A DNA stretch of 64,000 nt from Lactarius indigo. Its lineage: Eukaryota; Basidiomycota; Agaricomycetes; Russulales; Russulaceae. Shown here piece after piece: positions 1 to 11,900 of this stretch. A model generated the notes under the pieces. It had not been told where the DNA came from. It saw only the letters and a list, made by a program, of their open reading frames with translations, and did not search any database. Position 1 is the stretch's first letter. Each line of letters opens with the position of its first letter. Location of the stretch: NCBI GenBank assembly GCA_025766275.1, contig JAFKAC010000068.1:186001-250000 (forward strand), given 5' to 3'. The translations under genes and the position numbers were made by a program.

Positions 1-2194
1 TGAAGGACCGGGTGTGCCAGCACTGGTTTGTTACGTCGTCACGACGTTAGCTCGACTTGAGCTCAGATGGCGATAACAACTTAGCAATATATCGGTACGT
101 CAACTTGAAGACACGAAGGTCCAAGCCCTTGCTCTGGGGAATACGCGGAGGTACCCTGGCAAGTCACGATGTAGAGTCACGAGCGAAGTCGGACAACTGT
201 CTGATAGAGGCGAAAGGCTTTGAATAGGAGAAAGAAAAGAGAAAGCAAGTGACGATTCAAGAAGACCAAGATGGCGTATCTTGGTCTTCACAAGACAGCT
301 TAAATACACATTCTAGCAGGCTTAGAAGCGCTGCTATGAGTCACCGTAGGTAGCGTCCAACGTATCGCAGAAACAACGCAAACTAATACTACTAGTACCT
401 GTACTAGTATCGAGTCATCGAGGCACCGCTCAGTCAGCTATCGTACCCGTATCGCCTATCGCACCACCGTATCACCGTAAGTAAGTCCGCAACTAATATA
501 CCTTACCGCCGTAGTTGCAACCGGTACAGTAAGGGTCAAGTCGTTATCACCGTGTATAATCGAAACGTGACAGGTTCTTCCGTTACTAGGTGTTTGAGGG
601 TATTGAATGCTTTGTCTTCTTCGTCCGTCCATCTCCATTCTTCATTTTTTCGCGTCAGTTTGGTGAGTGGTTTTGCGTGGTTTGCGAATCCGCAGATGAA
701 GAGTCTGTAAAAGTTGCAAAAGCCGAGGAACGAACGAACGTCTTTGACTTTTGTTGGTGTTGGCCAATCTTTAATGCCTTGAACTTTTACGGGGTCCATT
801 CGGGTCACCCCCCTTTCAAGGATTACCCCCAGGTAATCCATCCGCGGCTGATGGAACAGACACTTCTCGAGTTTGAAGTAGAGGTCGTGTTCGCGTGCGA
901 CGCCCAGAACATCGCGCACTGCATTTATGTGGGCTGCCAAGTCATGGTCAAAATGAGTCGCGATGCCAATATCGTCCATGTAAACACGTATCATCGTTCC
1001 TAAGCGTTCGTGCTTCGCAATCGTGTCGCGATAAATGTGATTCATCATCGCTTGGAAGGTCGCAGGGGAGTTGGTGAGGCCAAAGAACATGACCGTGGGT
1101 TCGAAGAGGCCGAATTTTGTTTTGAACGCTGCCTTTTCCTGATCACCATCGCGAATGCGAATATTGTTGTAGCCCCAACGGATATCGAGCTTCGTGTAGA
1201 TGTGTGCATTACTGAGGTCTAGGATGAGGTCTTGGATCAACGGCAGCGGATACTGATTTCGTATTGTGTGGGAGTTGATGACACGGTAGTCCTGTACCGG
1301 GCATAGTTTTCCGTCCTTCTTTTTGATAAAAAAGAAGGATGAGGCGTACGGGGAGATAGAAGGGCGTAGATACCCCTGCTTCAACTTCTCATCAAGGAAC
1401 TCTTTCAGCTCACTTTCCTCCTTTTGTGTCATCGGATATATCTTGCAGTCAATTGCGGCTGGCGCTGACGGTTTGAAGTCGATGGCATGATCCCATGGCC
1501 GCGATGGTGGGAAGCGGTGCGAGGCCTGCTCGTTGAATAACATGTTAAATTCGGCGTATACTGGGGGCAATACTGCCGCCGTTTGCTGTTGTTTCGCGGA
1601 TATGGCCAGTTCCGTTGAAGTAGTGGCACGCACGAATGTTGACTCGTCTTCTAGTTCTTAAATGATTGCTTCTTTTTCTGCAACAATTAAGGCCCGTACA
1701 GCGGGCGCCGTAAGTAAGTCTTCGGTAGTGGCCAGAACTACCGGCTGCATGTCCGGATGCATAGTTGCTGTTGCCCAACTGATTGTGGGCTCGAAGGTGC
1801 TCAGCCATGGGTATCCCAGTACCATGTCTTCGCTGCCGAGGTCGGTTACCAAGAAGGTCATCTTCTTGATCTGTCCGCGTGTTTTCACTTCGAGGTTAAC
1901 ATAATGAGTGATTAACCCAGCTTTATTTTCCGTATTATCTATGTTCCATATCTTGCGAGGCGTTTCTAATTGCTGCACGGGGATTCCGGCTCGTGTCGCC
2001 ATTCCTGGTTTGATGAAGTTGTCGGTGGCTCCAGAGTCCACCAATGCGTTTGTTTCAGTCGTTCGGTAATTCGTATGGACAGTCACTGGAATTCGCAGAG
2101 ATCGGTAGCGCGTTGTCACAATTACAGAATTACATTGCAAGGCCCTCACCCAGACTGACGGGTTCAGGCGCTCTGAAAACCCTCCTTTCCCCAC
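1..2194 (-). pseudogene. Element A pol (protease, reverse transcriptase), interrupted
   Basis: Pol polyprotein fragment in the -1 frame relative to gag. It starts at a GGGAAAG slip site (2185-2191). The protease has the DSGAT active-site motif; RT follows with YMDD and an FGLTNSPATFQ-type motif. A TAA at 1658-1660 interrupts the frame where element B reads CAA. The solo LTR 29-572 then cuts the frame at the RT/RNase H boundary, and the remainder (RNase H, integrase, chromodomain) lies beyond the left edge. No ATG opens the frame, as expected for a frameshift-expressed pol. Confidence 0.9.
29..572 (-). repeat. Solo LTR of the element C family, nested in element A
   Basis: A 544-bp TG...CA unit differing from the two LTRs of element C by only one to three bases, all at CpG sites. 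It sits within the RT/RNase H part of element A pol. Flanks are GGTT (25-28) and GGTT (573-576), a 4-bp match; a 5-bp duplication GGTTC with one lost base is also possible. No internal region is attached, so it is a solo LTR left by LTR-LTR recombination. Its near identity to element C shows a recent insertion. Confidence 0.93.
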
Positions 2195-4220
2195 AAATCT
2201 TGAAGTATGAGGTCTTTAACCTCATCCGTGCTGTTGGCCACCTGTGTAAGCCATTCCTTCGCCTGCTCTCCCGCCGTTTTTACCGCTTTGATTTGTGGCG
2301 CGGGCGTTGCGCTGGGTGCCGGTGTGGCGTACCCTGGCAGCGATGGTTCGTATTGAGAGACGGGCCCCGGGGATCCCGGCCATTGCAGTGGCCAGGCGGT
2401 TTCCGTCATTCTGCTGCTGGACGGAGGGTTCTGCCATTGTCTCTGCTGTCGAGGGTATGGGCAGTTTCGTGAGAGGTGTCCTGGTGCGTGACAGTTGTAG
2501 CAAAGGACGTTCCTTAGGTCTCTCCTGGACCTGCCTCTTCCTCGTCCTCGAGCTCCGGGGCCTCCCCTTGGAGGGAAGGGTGGCGTAGGCCAGTCGTGAT
2601 GGGGCAATTTGTTAAAGTCGATTTCTTCCGATCGGCTAGCCGTACTTTGGCACGGTCGGCGGAAGTGTCCATGGCCCATGGGTTGGTTTGAGGCAAATTT
2701 TGTGGTAATGCCCATCCCGCGTTCCCGGACTGCTTCTTTGGTTGGTTCGTTGTGCTCTTGTACTCGTTGAGCCTGGCTTTGAGGTGGATGTAATTCTTCT
2801 GTCGTTTGAGGACGGCCCTCTTCCAGTCGTCGAATGTCAGGGGTTCGTCAAACTGGAACGCGTTTTTAAACAGTTCCTTGGGCAAACCAGACGTAAACAA
2901 GTCGATGGTTTGTGGTTCATTGAGGTGGTAATGAGCCTTCCGTGCTAGTTGTTCGAAGTTGTTGACGTACTTGTCAATGTCCTCCCCCACCATTTTGAAG
3001 CCTTTTCGTAGTATGGCTTGTGCTTGCTCTCTTTCTAGCGTGTTTTCGAATCGTTGGCTGAATCCGTCAGCCACGGCGTCCCATAAACCTCGAGTGTAGG
3101 GGCTGATCCCTCGTTGTATTTGCTGATTGAGCCAGTTCAGGAAGGATAGAACCCATTCGCTGACTGCTCCTCCTTTGATGTAAGACAAGAATAGGAGGCA
3201 TCTCCTATAGTCGTTGCGCATGATGGGGGCATCTAGATTCATGCCCCAGTATACATGCCACTGTGTGAGGAACTGATCGACTTTAAGTCGGTCTCCGTCA
3301 AAGATAGAAGGTGGCTCGCCGGTTAGTTTTTCGTTGGGGTGTCCTATGCCCCCTGCTCCTCCACCTCCTCCGCCACCGCCGCCTCCTCCTCCTCCTCCTG
3401 GTGGGGTACGGGGTGGTTCCCTTGGTGGTTCAGTTCTTCGTAGGTCGAATGGAACACCTCCTCCAGGTGGTGGCGGCGGGTCGCCTCCCGGTCCTCCTAT
3501 GCCCGGGGGCAGCTCCATTGTTAGTTGTCTTTCGGATGGGGGGTCTCCCCTATCAGAGCCTATTGCTCTGAAGATTGCGGCGTCGTCCGCGGTCATACGT
3601 ACTCCCGTTTCGGGGTTAATGGGCATAAGGGTGGCCCTTGCTTCTTCCTGCACTACTCGCGCTTCTTCCAGCGCAACTTCTTCCATAGCTCGCGTTATTG
3701 TGGCCATAATGGCTGGGGATCGGATGTGAATAGGTTCGGGTTCTGTGATGTGTGCGGACTCAGCTCGTTCTATTAGGAGATCTTGTATTGCTCCTCCGCT
3801 TGTTTCGGTCTGATTTGGTTCTCGTCCTTCACTTTCTTCTTCCGATTCTTCTGCTCCCTCTGAGACTACTTCCCCTGTGGAGTGTTCTCGTACTTGTCCG
3901 TCAATAGGTCCCCAATCTGCTCTGCTATTGAGCTCTCGTGCGTCGATATCGCAACGATATCTGGGCCCTGCTGGTCGTATAACGTCCCACTGGGAGTCTA
4001 TGGGGTTCCACGTAACTTCTACCCAACACAAATGGTCGAAGTTGAACTCAACTGGACGGTACCGCGAGGGTCCGTTGAACTCTACAAAGTATCCGGTTTC
4101 TTCTTGTCGCTCCCTCCAACTGGCAGCTTGTAAAAAGCGCGTAGGGACGTTTCGTTCTCCTCTTCTCGGGATCGAGTATGGACGAAAACTCGTCCACTGG
4201 TCTCTGGTTGTTACAGCCAC
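2164..4220 (-). pseudogene. Element A gag, frameshifted
   Basis: Structural Gag polyprotein: an N-terminal region conserved with elements B and C, a glycine/proline-rich linker encoded by a CCT/CCG-rich tract (3345-3405), a Retrotrans_gag-like core and a CCHC zinc knuckle (CYNCHAPGHLSRNC). Compared with B (GATCCGG), A reads GATCGG near 2634, a 1-nt deletion that shifts the frame upstream of the zinc knuckle. The frame is open from just after the priming site but contains no AUG for about its first 170 codons (see findings). The listed start at 4220 is a GTG and only marks the open frame. Confidence 0.88.
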
Positions 4221-4239
4221 TATGGGATCTTGGTCTTAA

Positions 4240-4754
4240 TGTAACGTCGTCACGACGTCAGCTCGACTTGAGCTCGAATGGCGGTAACGACTTAGCGATG
4301 TATCGAAGTGTCAACTTGAAGACTCGAAGGTCCAAGCCCTTGTCTTAGTGAATGCGTGGAGGCACACCGACAAGTCCTTTACTAGACTGCTCACGATCGG
4401 AGTCGGAGTTCGTAGAAAAGCGAGGAAGAAGAGAGAAGAAGAGTGACGATTCAAGAAGACCAAGATGGCGTATCTTGGTCTTCACTAGACACTATAAATA
4501 CAAGTCGAGCAGGCTTTCAAGCGCTGCTATGAGTCACAGTATGGTAGCGTCCAACGTGTCGCGTAAGTAGCTCGAATCCTAATACTACTACTACTAGTAT
4601 TAGTGGCGTGGTCTTCAGTCAGCAATCGTGCGCAATCTCCTATCGTACTCGTATCGCCTATCGTAAGTCCGTCACTAATATACCTTACCGCCATAGTGAC
4701 AACCGGTACAGTAAGGGTACAAGTCATGTAGTCCGTCCGAGCCGAAACGTGACA
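4240..4754 (-). repeat. 5' LTR of element A
   Basis: A 515-bp TG...CA LTR, strongly similar to that of element B (7458-7999) and more distantly to element C. On the minus strand it has the palindrome around the inferred RNA start (A at 4466) and an AP-1/Gcn4-like site TGAGTCA at 4530-4536. Immediately internal is TT followed by AAGACCAAGAT (4227-4237), complementary to the inferred RNA 5' end. Confidence 0.9.
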
Positions 4755-5399
4755 TTCAGTGTATACTGGGGGCAGCACAGCTGCCGTTTGCTGTTGTTTC
4801 GCGGATATGGCCAGTTCTGTCGAAGTCGTGGCACGGGCGAATGCTGATTCGTCTTCTAACTCTTGAACGATTGCCTCTCTTTCTGCGACAATTAATGCCC
4901 GTACAGTGGGTGTTGTGAGTAGTTCTTCGGTAGTGGCTAGGACCACCGGCTGCATGTCCGGATGCATGGTTGCTGTTGCCCAACTGATTGTAGGCTCGAA
5001 GGCGCTCAGCCATGGATATCCCAGTACCATGTCTTCGCTGCCAAGGTCGGTTACCAAGAAGGTCATTTTCTTGATCTGTCCGCGTGTTTTTACTTCGAGG
5101 TTAACATAATGAGTGATTAACCCAGCTTTATTTTCCGTGTTGTCTATGTTCCATATCTTGCGAGGCGTTTCTAATGTCTGTACGGGAACTCCAGCCCGTA
5201 CCGCCATTCCTGGTTTGATAAAGTTGTCAGTGGCTCCAGAGTCCACCAATGCGTTTGTTTCAGTCGTTTGGTAATTCGTGTGAACAGTCACTGGAATTCG
5301 CAGAGATCGGTAGCGCGTTGTCACAATTACAGAATTACATTGTAAGGCCCTCACCCAGACTGACGGGTTCAGGCGCTCTGAAAACCCTCTTTTCCCCAC
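4755..5399 (-). pseudogene. Element B pol N-terminus (protease), truncated
   Basis: Begins in the -1 frame at a GGGAAAA heptamer (5390-5396) overlapping the end of gag. It encodes the retropepsin domain with DSGAT followed by the linker to RT, and is cut at 4755 by element A. An open frame runs on into the LTR of A by chance. The start codon usage (GTG at the frame opening) again fits frameshift expression, not independent initiation. Confidence 0.88.
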
Positions 5400-7438
5400 A
5401 AGTCTTGAAGTATGAGGTCTTTAACCTCATCTGTGCTGTTGGCTACCTGCGTAAGCCATTCCTTCGCCTGCTCTCCTGCCGTTTTCACCGCTTTGATTTG
5501 GGGCGTGGGCGTCGCGCTGGGTGCCGGAGTGGCATATCCTGGCAGTGATGGTTCGTATTGAGAGACGGGCCCCGGGGATCCCGGCCATTGTGACGGCCAG
5601 GCGGTTTCCGTCATTCGGCTGCTGGACGGAGGGTTCTGCCATTGTCTCTGCTGTCGAGGGTGTGGGCAGTTTCGTGAGAGGTGTCCCGGCGCGTGACAAT
5701 TATAGCAAAGGACATTCCTTAGATCTCTCCGAGACCCACCTCTTCCTCGTCCTCGAGCTCCCGGGCCACCCCTCGGAGGGAAAGGTGGCGTAGGCCAGTC
5801 GTAATGGGGTAATTTGTTGAAGTCGATGTCCTCCGATCCGGCTAGCCGCACTTTGGCGCGATCGGCAGAAGTGTCCATGGCCCATGGGTTAGTTTGCGGT
5901 AAGTTCTGCGGTAACGCCCATCCCGCGTTACCGGTCTGCTTCTTTGGCTGCGTATTTGTACTCTTGTACTCGTTGAGCCTGGCCTTGAGGTGGATATAGT
6001 TCTTTTGTCGTTTGAGGACAGCTCTCTTCCAGTCATCGAATGTTATGGGTTCGTCGAACTGGAATGCGTTTTTGAACAGCTCCTTGGGCAAACCCGACGT
6101 AAATAAGTCGATGGTTTGCGGTTCATTGAGGTGGTAATGAGCCTTCCGCGCTAGCTGTTCGAAGTCGTTGACGTACTTGTCAATGTCCTCTCCCACCATT
6201 TTGAAGCCTTTTCATAGTATGGCCTGTGCTTGCTCTCTTTCCAGCGTGTTCTCGAATCGTTGGCTGAATCCATCGGCCACGGCGTTCCATAGTTCGCGAG
6301 TGTAGGGACTGATCCCTCGTTGTATTTGTCGATTGAGCCAGTTCAGGAAGGATAAAACCCATTCGCTGACTGCTCCTCCTTTGATGTAAGACAAGAATAG
6401 GAGGCATCTCCTATAGTCATTGCGCATGATAGGGGCGTCTAGATTCATGCCCCAGTATACGTGCCACTGTGTGAGGAATTGGTCGACTTTAAGTCGGTCT
6501 CCGTCAAAGATAGAGGGTGGCTCGCCGGTTAATTTTTCACTAGGATGCCCTCTGTCTCCTGCTCCTCCACCGTTTCCGCCTCCGCCTCCGCCTCCGCCTC
6601 CGCCTCCGCCTCCTCCAGGTGGGGTGTGGGGCGGTCCTCTTGGCGGCTCGGTTCTTCATAGATCGAACGGAACGCCTCCTCCAGGTGGTGGGGGCGGATC
6701 ATCTCCCGGCCCTCCTGTTCCCGGGGGTAGTTCCATTGCTGGTCGTCTTTCGGATGGGGGATCTCCCCGGTCAGAGCCTATTTCTCTGAAGATCGCGGCG
6801 TCGTCCGCGGTCATGCGTATACCTGTTTCTGGGTCAATGGGCATAAGAGTGGCCCTCGCTCCTTCCTGTACTACCCGTGCTTCTTCCAACGCTACTTCTT
6901 CTATGGCTCGCGTTATTGTTGCCATAATGGCTGGGGATCGGATGTGAATAGGTTCGGGTTCTGTGATGTGGGCGGACTCAGCTCGTTCTATTAGGAGATC
7001 TTGTATTGCTCCTCCGCTTGTTTCGGTCTGATTTGGTTCTCGTCCTTCGCTTTCTTCTTCCGATTCTTCTGCTCCCTCTGAGACTACTTCTCCTGTGGAG
7101 TGTTCTCGTACTTGTCCGTCAATAGGCCCCCAATCTGCTCTGCTGTTGAGCTCTCGTGCGTCGATATCGCAATGATATCTGGGCCCTGCTGGTCGTATAA
7201 CGTCCCACTGGGAGTCTATGGGGTTCCACGTAACTTCTGCCCAACACAAATGGTCGAAGTTGAACTCAACTGGACGGAACCGCGAGGGTCTGTTGAACTC
7301 TACAAAGTATCCGGTTTCTTCTTGTCGCTCCCTCCAACTGGCAGCTTGTAAAAAGCGCGTAGGGACGTTTCGTTCTCCTCTTCTCGGGATCGAGTATGGA
7401 CGAAAACTCGTCCACTGGTCTCTGGTTGTTACAGCCAC
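5369..7438 (-). pseudogene. Element B gag with two CGA-to-TGA stops
   Basis: Gag re-assembled from three colinear open segments in one frame, separated by TGA at 6656-6658 and at 6212-6214. At both sites element A and/or C read CGA. Conserved N-terminal region, poly-glycine linker (complement of a CCG/CCT tract at 6560-6620), capsid-like core, CCHC knuckle and the C-terminal tail that overlaps pol. No AUG occurs in the first roughly 170 codons. Confidence 0.88.
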
Positions 7439-7457
7439 TATGGGATCTTGGTCTTAA

Positions 7458-7999
7458 TGTAACGTCGTCACGACGTCAGCTCGACTTGAGCTCGAATGGC
7501 GGTAACGACTTAGCGATGTATCGAAGTGTCAACTTGAAGACTCGAAGGTCCAAGCCCTTGTCTTAGTGAATGCGCGGAGGCACACCGACAAGTCCTTTAC
7601 TAGACTGCTCACGATCGGAGTCGGAGTTCGTAGAAAAGCGAGGAAGAAGAGAGAAGAAAAAGTGACGATTCAAGAAGACCAAGATGGCGTATCTTGGTCT
7701 TCACAAGACAGTTTAAATACAAATCAAGCAGGCTTTCAAGCGCTGCTATGAGTCACAGTAATGTAGCGTCCAACGTATCGCGTAAGTATCTCAATCCAAG
7801 TACCACTACTACCAGTATTAGTGGCGTCGGTCATCAGTCAGCTATCGTACCGTATCACCTATCGCACTACCGTATCACCTATCGCACTACCGTATCACCT
7901 ATCGCACTACCGTGTCACCGTGGTTAAGTCCGCAACTAATCTACCTTACCGCCGTAGTTGCAACCGGTACAGTAAGGGTGTCCGAGCCGAAACGTAACA
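7458..7999 (-). repeat. 5' LTR of element B
   Basis: A 542-bp TG...CA LTR, minus orientation, paralogous to 4240-4754. Priming site AAGACCAAGAT lies at 7445-7455 (minus strand), 2 nt inside the LTR. TGAGTCA at 7749-7755 lies upstream of the TATA-like sequence. It includes a short direct repeat near 7850-7915 (a CCGTATCACCTATCGCACTA unit present about three times). Confidence 0.9.
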
Positions 8000-8336
8000 A
8001 CTGGTCTAAGACAGACGCCTTCGCGCCTTCCCTTGTCTCAAGAACCCCTCGCCTTTGCTAGACCTTCGAGTCTTAGCCTTCCTCTACAATCCGAGTGACT
8101 ATCGTCCTTGTGATCCTTGTGCATCACCCTGCTGAAGCTGAGCCATAGAGCTTGCGCTACCATAATCTGACTGACTTGGTACAGGTCGTACCTTACGCCT
8201 CTGTAGTGGCGTAACAGCGTGAGTCTTTCCCTTTCCCTGGGTGCTGCTAGCTCGCTCATCAATTCTTTCTCTTATCTCTCTGGGGCAGAATCGTCATATT
8301 GATGTATCACCAACCATTTCTCTGACAATTCCCTCT
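8000..8336. other. Spacer between elements B and C, no gene recognised
   Basis: About 340 bp of single-copy-looking sequence between the LTR of B and the target duplication of C. A 74-codon open frame on the minus strand (8038-8262) resembles nothing I recognise. Before C inserted, this sequence was continuous with 16277 onward. Confidence 0.4.
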
Positions 8337-8341
8337 CCTTC

Positions 8342-8885
8342 TGTTACGTCGTCACGACGTTAGCTCGACTTGAGCTCAGATGGCGATAACAACTTAGCAA
8401 TATATCGGTACGTCAACTTGAAGACACGAAGGTCCAAGCCCTTGCTCTGGGGAATACGCGGAGGTACCCTGGCAAGTCACGATGTAGAGTCACGAGTGAA
8501 GTCGGACAACTGTCTGATAGAGGCGAAAGGCTTTGAATAGGAGAAAGAAAAGAGAAAGCAAGTGACGATTCAAGAAGACCAAGATGGCATATCTTGGTCT
8601 TCACAAGACAGCTTAAATACACATTCTAGCAGGCTTAGAAGCGCTGCTATGAGTCACCGTAGGTAGCGTCCAACGTATCGCAGAAACAACGCAAACTAAT
8701 ACTACTAGTACCTGTACTAGTATCGAGTCATCGAGGCACCGCTCAGTCAGCTATCGTACCCGTATCGCCTATCGCACCACCGTATCACTGTAAGTAAGTC
8801 CGCAACTAATATACCTTACCGCCGTAGTTGCAACCGGTACAGTAAGGGTCAAGTCGTTATCACCGTGTATAATCGAAACGTGACA
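8342..8885 (-). repeat. 3' LTR of element C
   Basis: 544-bp LTR, TG...CA. It differs from the 5' LTR by G-to-A within a CG near 8588 and C-to-T within a CG near 8789 (plus-strand reading). The polypurine tract lies immediately inside it (8886-8897). Confidence 0.95.
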
Positions 8886-8897
8886 TCACCCCCTTTT
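8886..8897 (-). promoter_or_regulatory. Polypurine tract of element C
   Basis: Minus strand reads AAAAGGGGGTGA directly before the 3' LTR, the expected primer for plus-strand DNA synthesis. Confidence 0.8.
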
Positions 8898-8914
8898 CAG
8901 CGTGAGACCCCGAC

Positions 8915-11900
8915 TCACCGAAAGTCTCGTGCCGGCCACCCTCGCTGTTCTTCGGCAATGCGCTCCAACGCGGTGGCGCGCTCCAGTCGATAGATGGAGT
9001 CGCGCCTGTCATCCTGCGCACATTCGATCATGGCGCGGATTTGACTCAGCCTGGCGCGAAGTCGGTCCAGCTCGTAGCTGGCCACGCGGAAGCGCGTGAC
9101 TTCCGCGGTGAGGGATTCGTCGTTGATGCGGTTGAGGGCGTGGTCGGTGGTCTTGTCCGCTTCGAAGACAACCAAGTCCTCGTGCGGGTACGTGGGGCGG
9201 AGCGCGGCGGGGACGTGGGGTTCGGCGTAGAAGGGCTTACCGTATACGTGCGGCGAGCCCGGTATAACCCCTAGTATCATTGGGTCCGCTCCTCCGATGA
9301 TCTGGACGTGGGATGCGTCCCTCTCTACTCCGTCGGGCCCGGTGATGGGGTATCGAATGTAATGGGGTCGTCGGTTCGCCCGGAACCCCTCAGGCGCAAT
9401 GACATGCGCGGGGTCGTCGGCGGCGGTGAACGGACGGTGATCGGCGGCGCCAGGCACGCGCACACGTCCTCGATACATGGGGGAGCCGTCGGTGTAGACG
9501 AGCCATGGCGTGATGCCGGGATGATCAGCGTCGCGCTTCGTTCGTAGGAAGGAATGTGCTGACGGGTAGTAATCTTCGTCGTCATGGCCAGCCTCAGCTG
9601 CCGCCATCGCTGCCGCCGCTCTCGCATCTCCCTCAGTCGGGCCGCTGCTGAGTCGAGCTGTTCCTTCTGCCACGCCGCTGCTACTTTCCTCCACCCCTCC
9701 AACTCGTACTCCATCAGCGCTTGAACGCTGGTCGTTGCTCGGGAAAATTCCGCGAACGCCGATGAGGTCGTCGCTTGGGGGGATAGCGGCAATGGGTTCG
9801 CGTTCGCCGCGATCGTTTCGGAAGACATGGACGATGGCGTGCTCGTCGTCTGGAGTGGTGGTTGGGTCTGGGAATCTGGTGATAACATGGGCCCATTCTT
9901 GCGCGGTGATAGGCCCCTCTGCTGGCGCAAGAGGAGTCCATGGGGCGAGCTGAGTGTTCGGGACTTCGGTGTCGTCGTCCTCAGCCAAGAGGGCGTGGGC
10001 GTCTTCGGCGAGGGAGTCGAGGAGCTCTGCTTGTGTGACATGTCGGAGGGGAGATGTGGGCATCGAAGTAATGGTAGAACGAAGGAGTAAGGGATGACTT
10101 TCCTGAGTGCGGATCGTCCCTCCTTTAACCATTCTCCCGTGCGCTTGTGTTTCCTGATAGAGGCGAAGTGCCTCCGGCGCAAAGACGTCGTCCTTGTTGA
10201 CCCACTGATTCTCCGAGTCTGGGTACCCCTTCCATTTGATCAAATATTGGAGGCGTCGTCCTCTGCCGAAATGCCGGGAGTCTAGAATGGCCTCGACTTC
10301 GTATTCCTCTTCCCCATCAACCAGTTCGGGCGGTGGACGTGTGAAGTTTTCGCCGTGAAGAGGGGTTTGTTTGTACGGTGTGAGAAGATCGATGTGGAAC
10401 ACTGGGTGGATACTCCACTGCGTGGGAAGTTCCAATCGATAGTTGTATGGGGACATCACCTGTGTTACTCGAAATGGTCCATGGCGTCTTGCTGCTAGTT
10501 TTGCCGTTGGCTGGTTTGTTCGGAGGTGTTTACCTTCTAACCATATGAGGTCTCCCACTTCAAACTTGGGCGTATCTTTGTTGCGCACCCACGCTTCTTG
10601 GGCCTTTTTTATGAGGCGCTGGGCTTCCTCTCTAGCTTCTTTTAGCTGCGTCAGTCTCGTGGTGACGTGAGGCAGGGGGGATGGCTTATCGGTCCAATCC
10701 GCTTGCGGATTAAATCCCATCAGAAGTTGGAACGGCGACTGTTTCGTATGCTCATGTGGCCAGTTATTGTGCGCGAATTCCGCGATTGGCAGATAGCTGG
10801 TCCAGTTATCTTGCCGCTCGTTTACCCAGAAGCGTAAGTACTGTTCCAGCCACTGGTTCATACGTTCTGATTGCCCGTCGGTACGTGGGTGGTACGCCGT
10901 GGATATGTTTTGTTGAATCCCCAAAATTCGACATACTTCCCTGGTGAACTTTGATGCGAATCGGGGGTCGCGGTCACTGATGCACTTGCGCGGTAGTCCG
11001 AAGCGTTTGAATACATGGGCGACGTACAGGGCAGCGGTTTCCTCCGCCGTTATTTCCTCTCGGCATGGGATGAAGATGGCGGCCTTGCTGCAGTCGTGGT
11101 CTGTGACGGTTAGTATACTGTCGCTCCCTTTCGATACGGGAAGTTTGGTGATGAAGTCCATGGCTACGGTCTGAAATGGCATGGCTTCTAGTATTGGCGT
11201 GATGGGGTGCAGCGCTGCGCGTATAGGCCTTGTGTTTACTTTGTTTCGTTGGCACTCCGCGCATCCCTGCACATATTCGTATACGTCCTTTCTTAGCCGC
11301 GGCCACCAATAGTGTCGCTCCAGGATTCGCTGCGTTCTCGCGATTCCCGGGTGTCCGTGTATTGGTAGGTCGTGATGATCATGTATTAGCACGCGATACG
11401 TCGATGCAGGTCCGGTTATCACGAACCGGCCGTCCTTGTACCACTCTCCTTCTATTTTCTTGAGGTTATGGGGGTCTACCCACATCTTGATCACTTCGTT
11501 GTCCTGTTGGTGGCGCAGTTGCAGTAGGTTTGGGTTGGCGGTAAAGGTCCGTGCGGCGTTGAGCGTTCTTATGAAGACTTCGGGGGGTAGGACGACAACC
11601 TGGTCATTGTCTTCTGTTCCCTGGTCGTAGTCTGGGCGTCTTGACAGTGCGTCCGCTCTTCCGTTGTTCTTTCCTTTGATGTGGTGAATCTCGAAGTCGT
11701 ATTCTGAGAGTTCGAGCACTTCCCTTGCAACTCGCCTACTGATTTTCTGCGGCGATTTCCAGTACTGTAAGTTGAGGTGATCCGAGTAGATTTTGATCTT
11801 GTGTGGGGCTCCCGCAAGTAGCGGCCTCCAGTTTCGTAGTGCCTTAACTATTGCGAGTAGTTCTAGGTCGTAGATGTCATAATTTCGCTCTGCCTCCGAG

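Larger units (their letters stand above)
1..4754 (-). mobile_element. Element A: decayed Ty3/Gypsy chromovirus, 3' part outside window
   Basis: Minus-strand LTR retrotransposon read from its 5' LTR (high coordinates) toward the left edge. Order on the minus strand: 5' LTR, self-complementary priming site at 4227-4237, gag, then pol (protease and reverse transcriptase) running off the window. It lies inside element B: its 5' LTR ends at 4754 and element B's protease/RT spacer resumes at 4755 with TTCAG, the probable right target duplication. It is broken by a 1-nt deletion in gag (near 2634), a TAA in pol (1658-1660) and a solo LTR (29-572). Sequence similarity to B and C is high throughout, so it belongs to the same lineage. 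Confidence 0.9.
4755..7999 (-). mobile_element. Element B: Ty3/Gypsy chromovirus fragment split by element A
   Basis: The oldest layer of the nest: 5' LTR (7458-7999), gag and the protease part of pol on the minus strand, truncated at 4755 where element A inserted. The rest should continue left of the window. B and A share LTR and coding sequence closely and form a subfamily distinct from C. B gag carries two TGA stops where the sister copies read CGA (6212-6214 and 6656-6658). Confidence 0.9.

Noticed and set aside
3311..3729. Plus-strand proline-rich frames at 3334-3729, 6420-6947 and 14726-15202
   Set aside because: They are antisense to the conserved glycine-rich linker of gag; the proline run is only the complement of the poly-glycine codons.
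7850..7915. Three short direct repeats as a possible CRISPR array
   Set aside because: The units are adjacent without unique spacers, lie within an LTR and the genome is eukaryotic.
9325..10182. 285-codon minus-strand open frame overlapping the C-terminal part of element C Pol
   Set aside because: It overlaps a much longer frame in which the chromodomain and flanks make sense. The sequence is GC-rich, so a shadow frame is expected, and no motif is recognisable.
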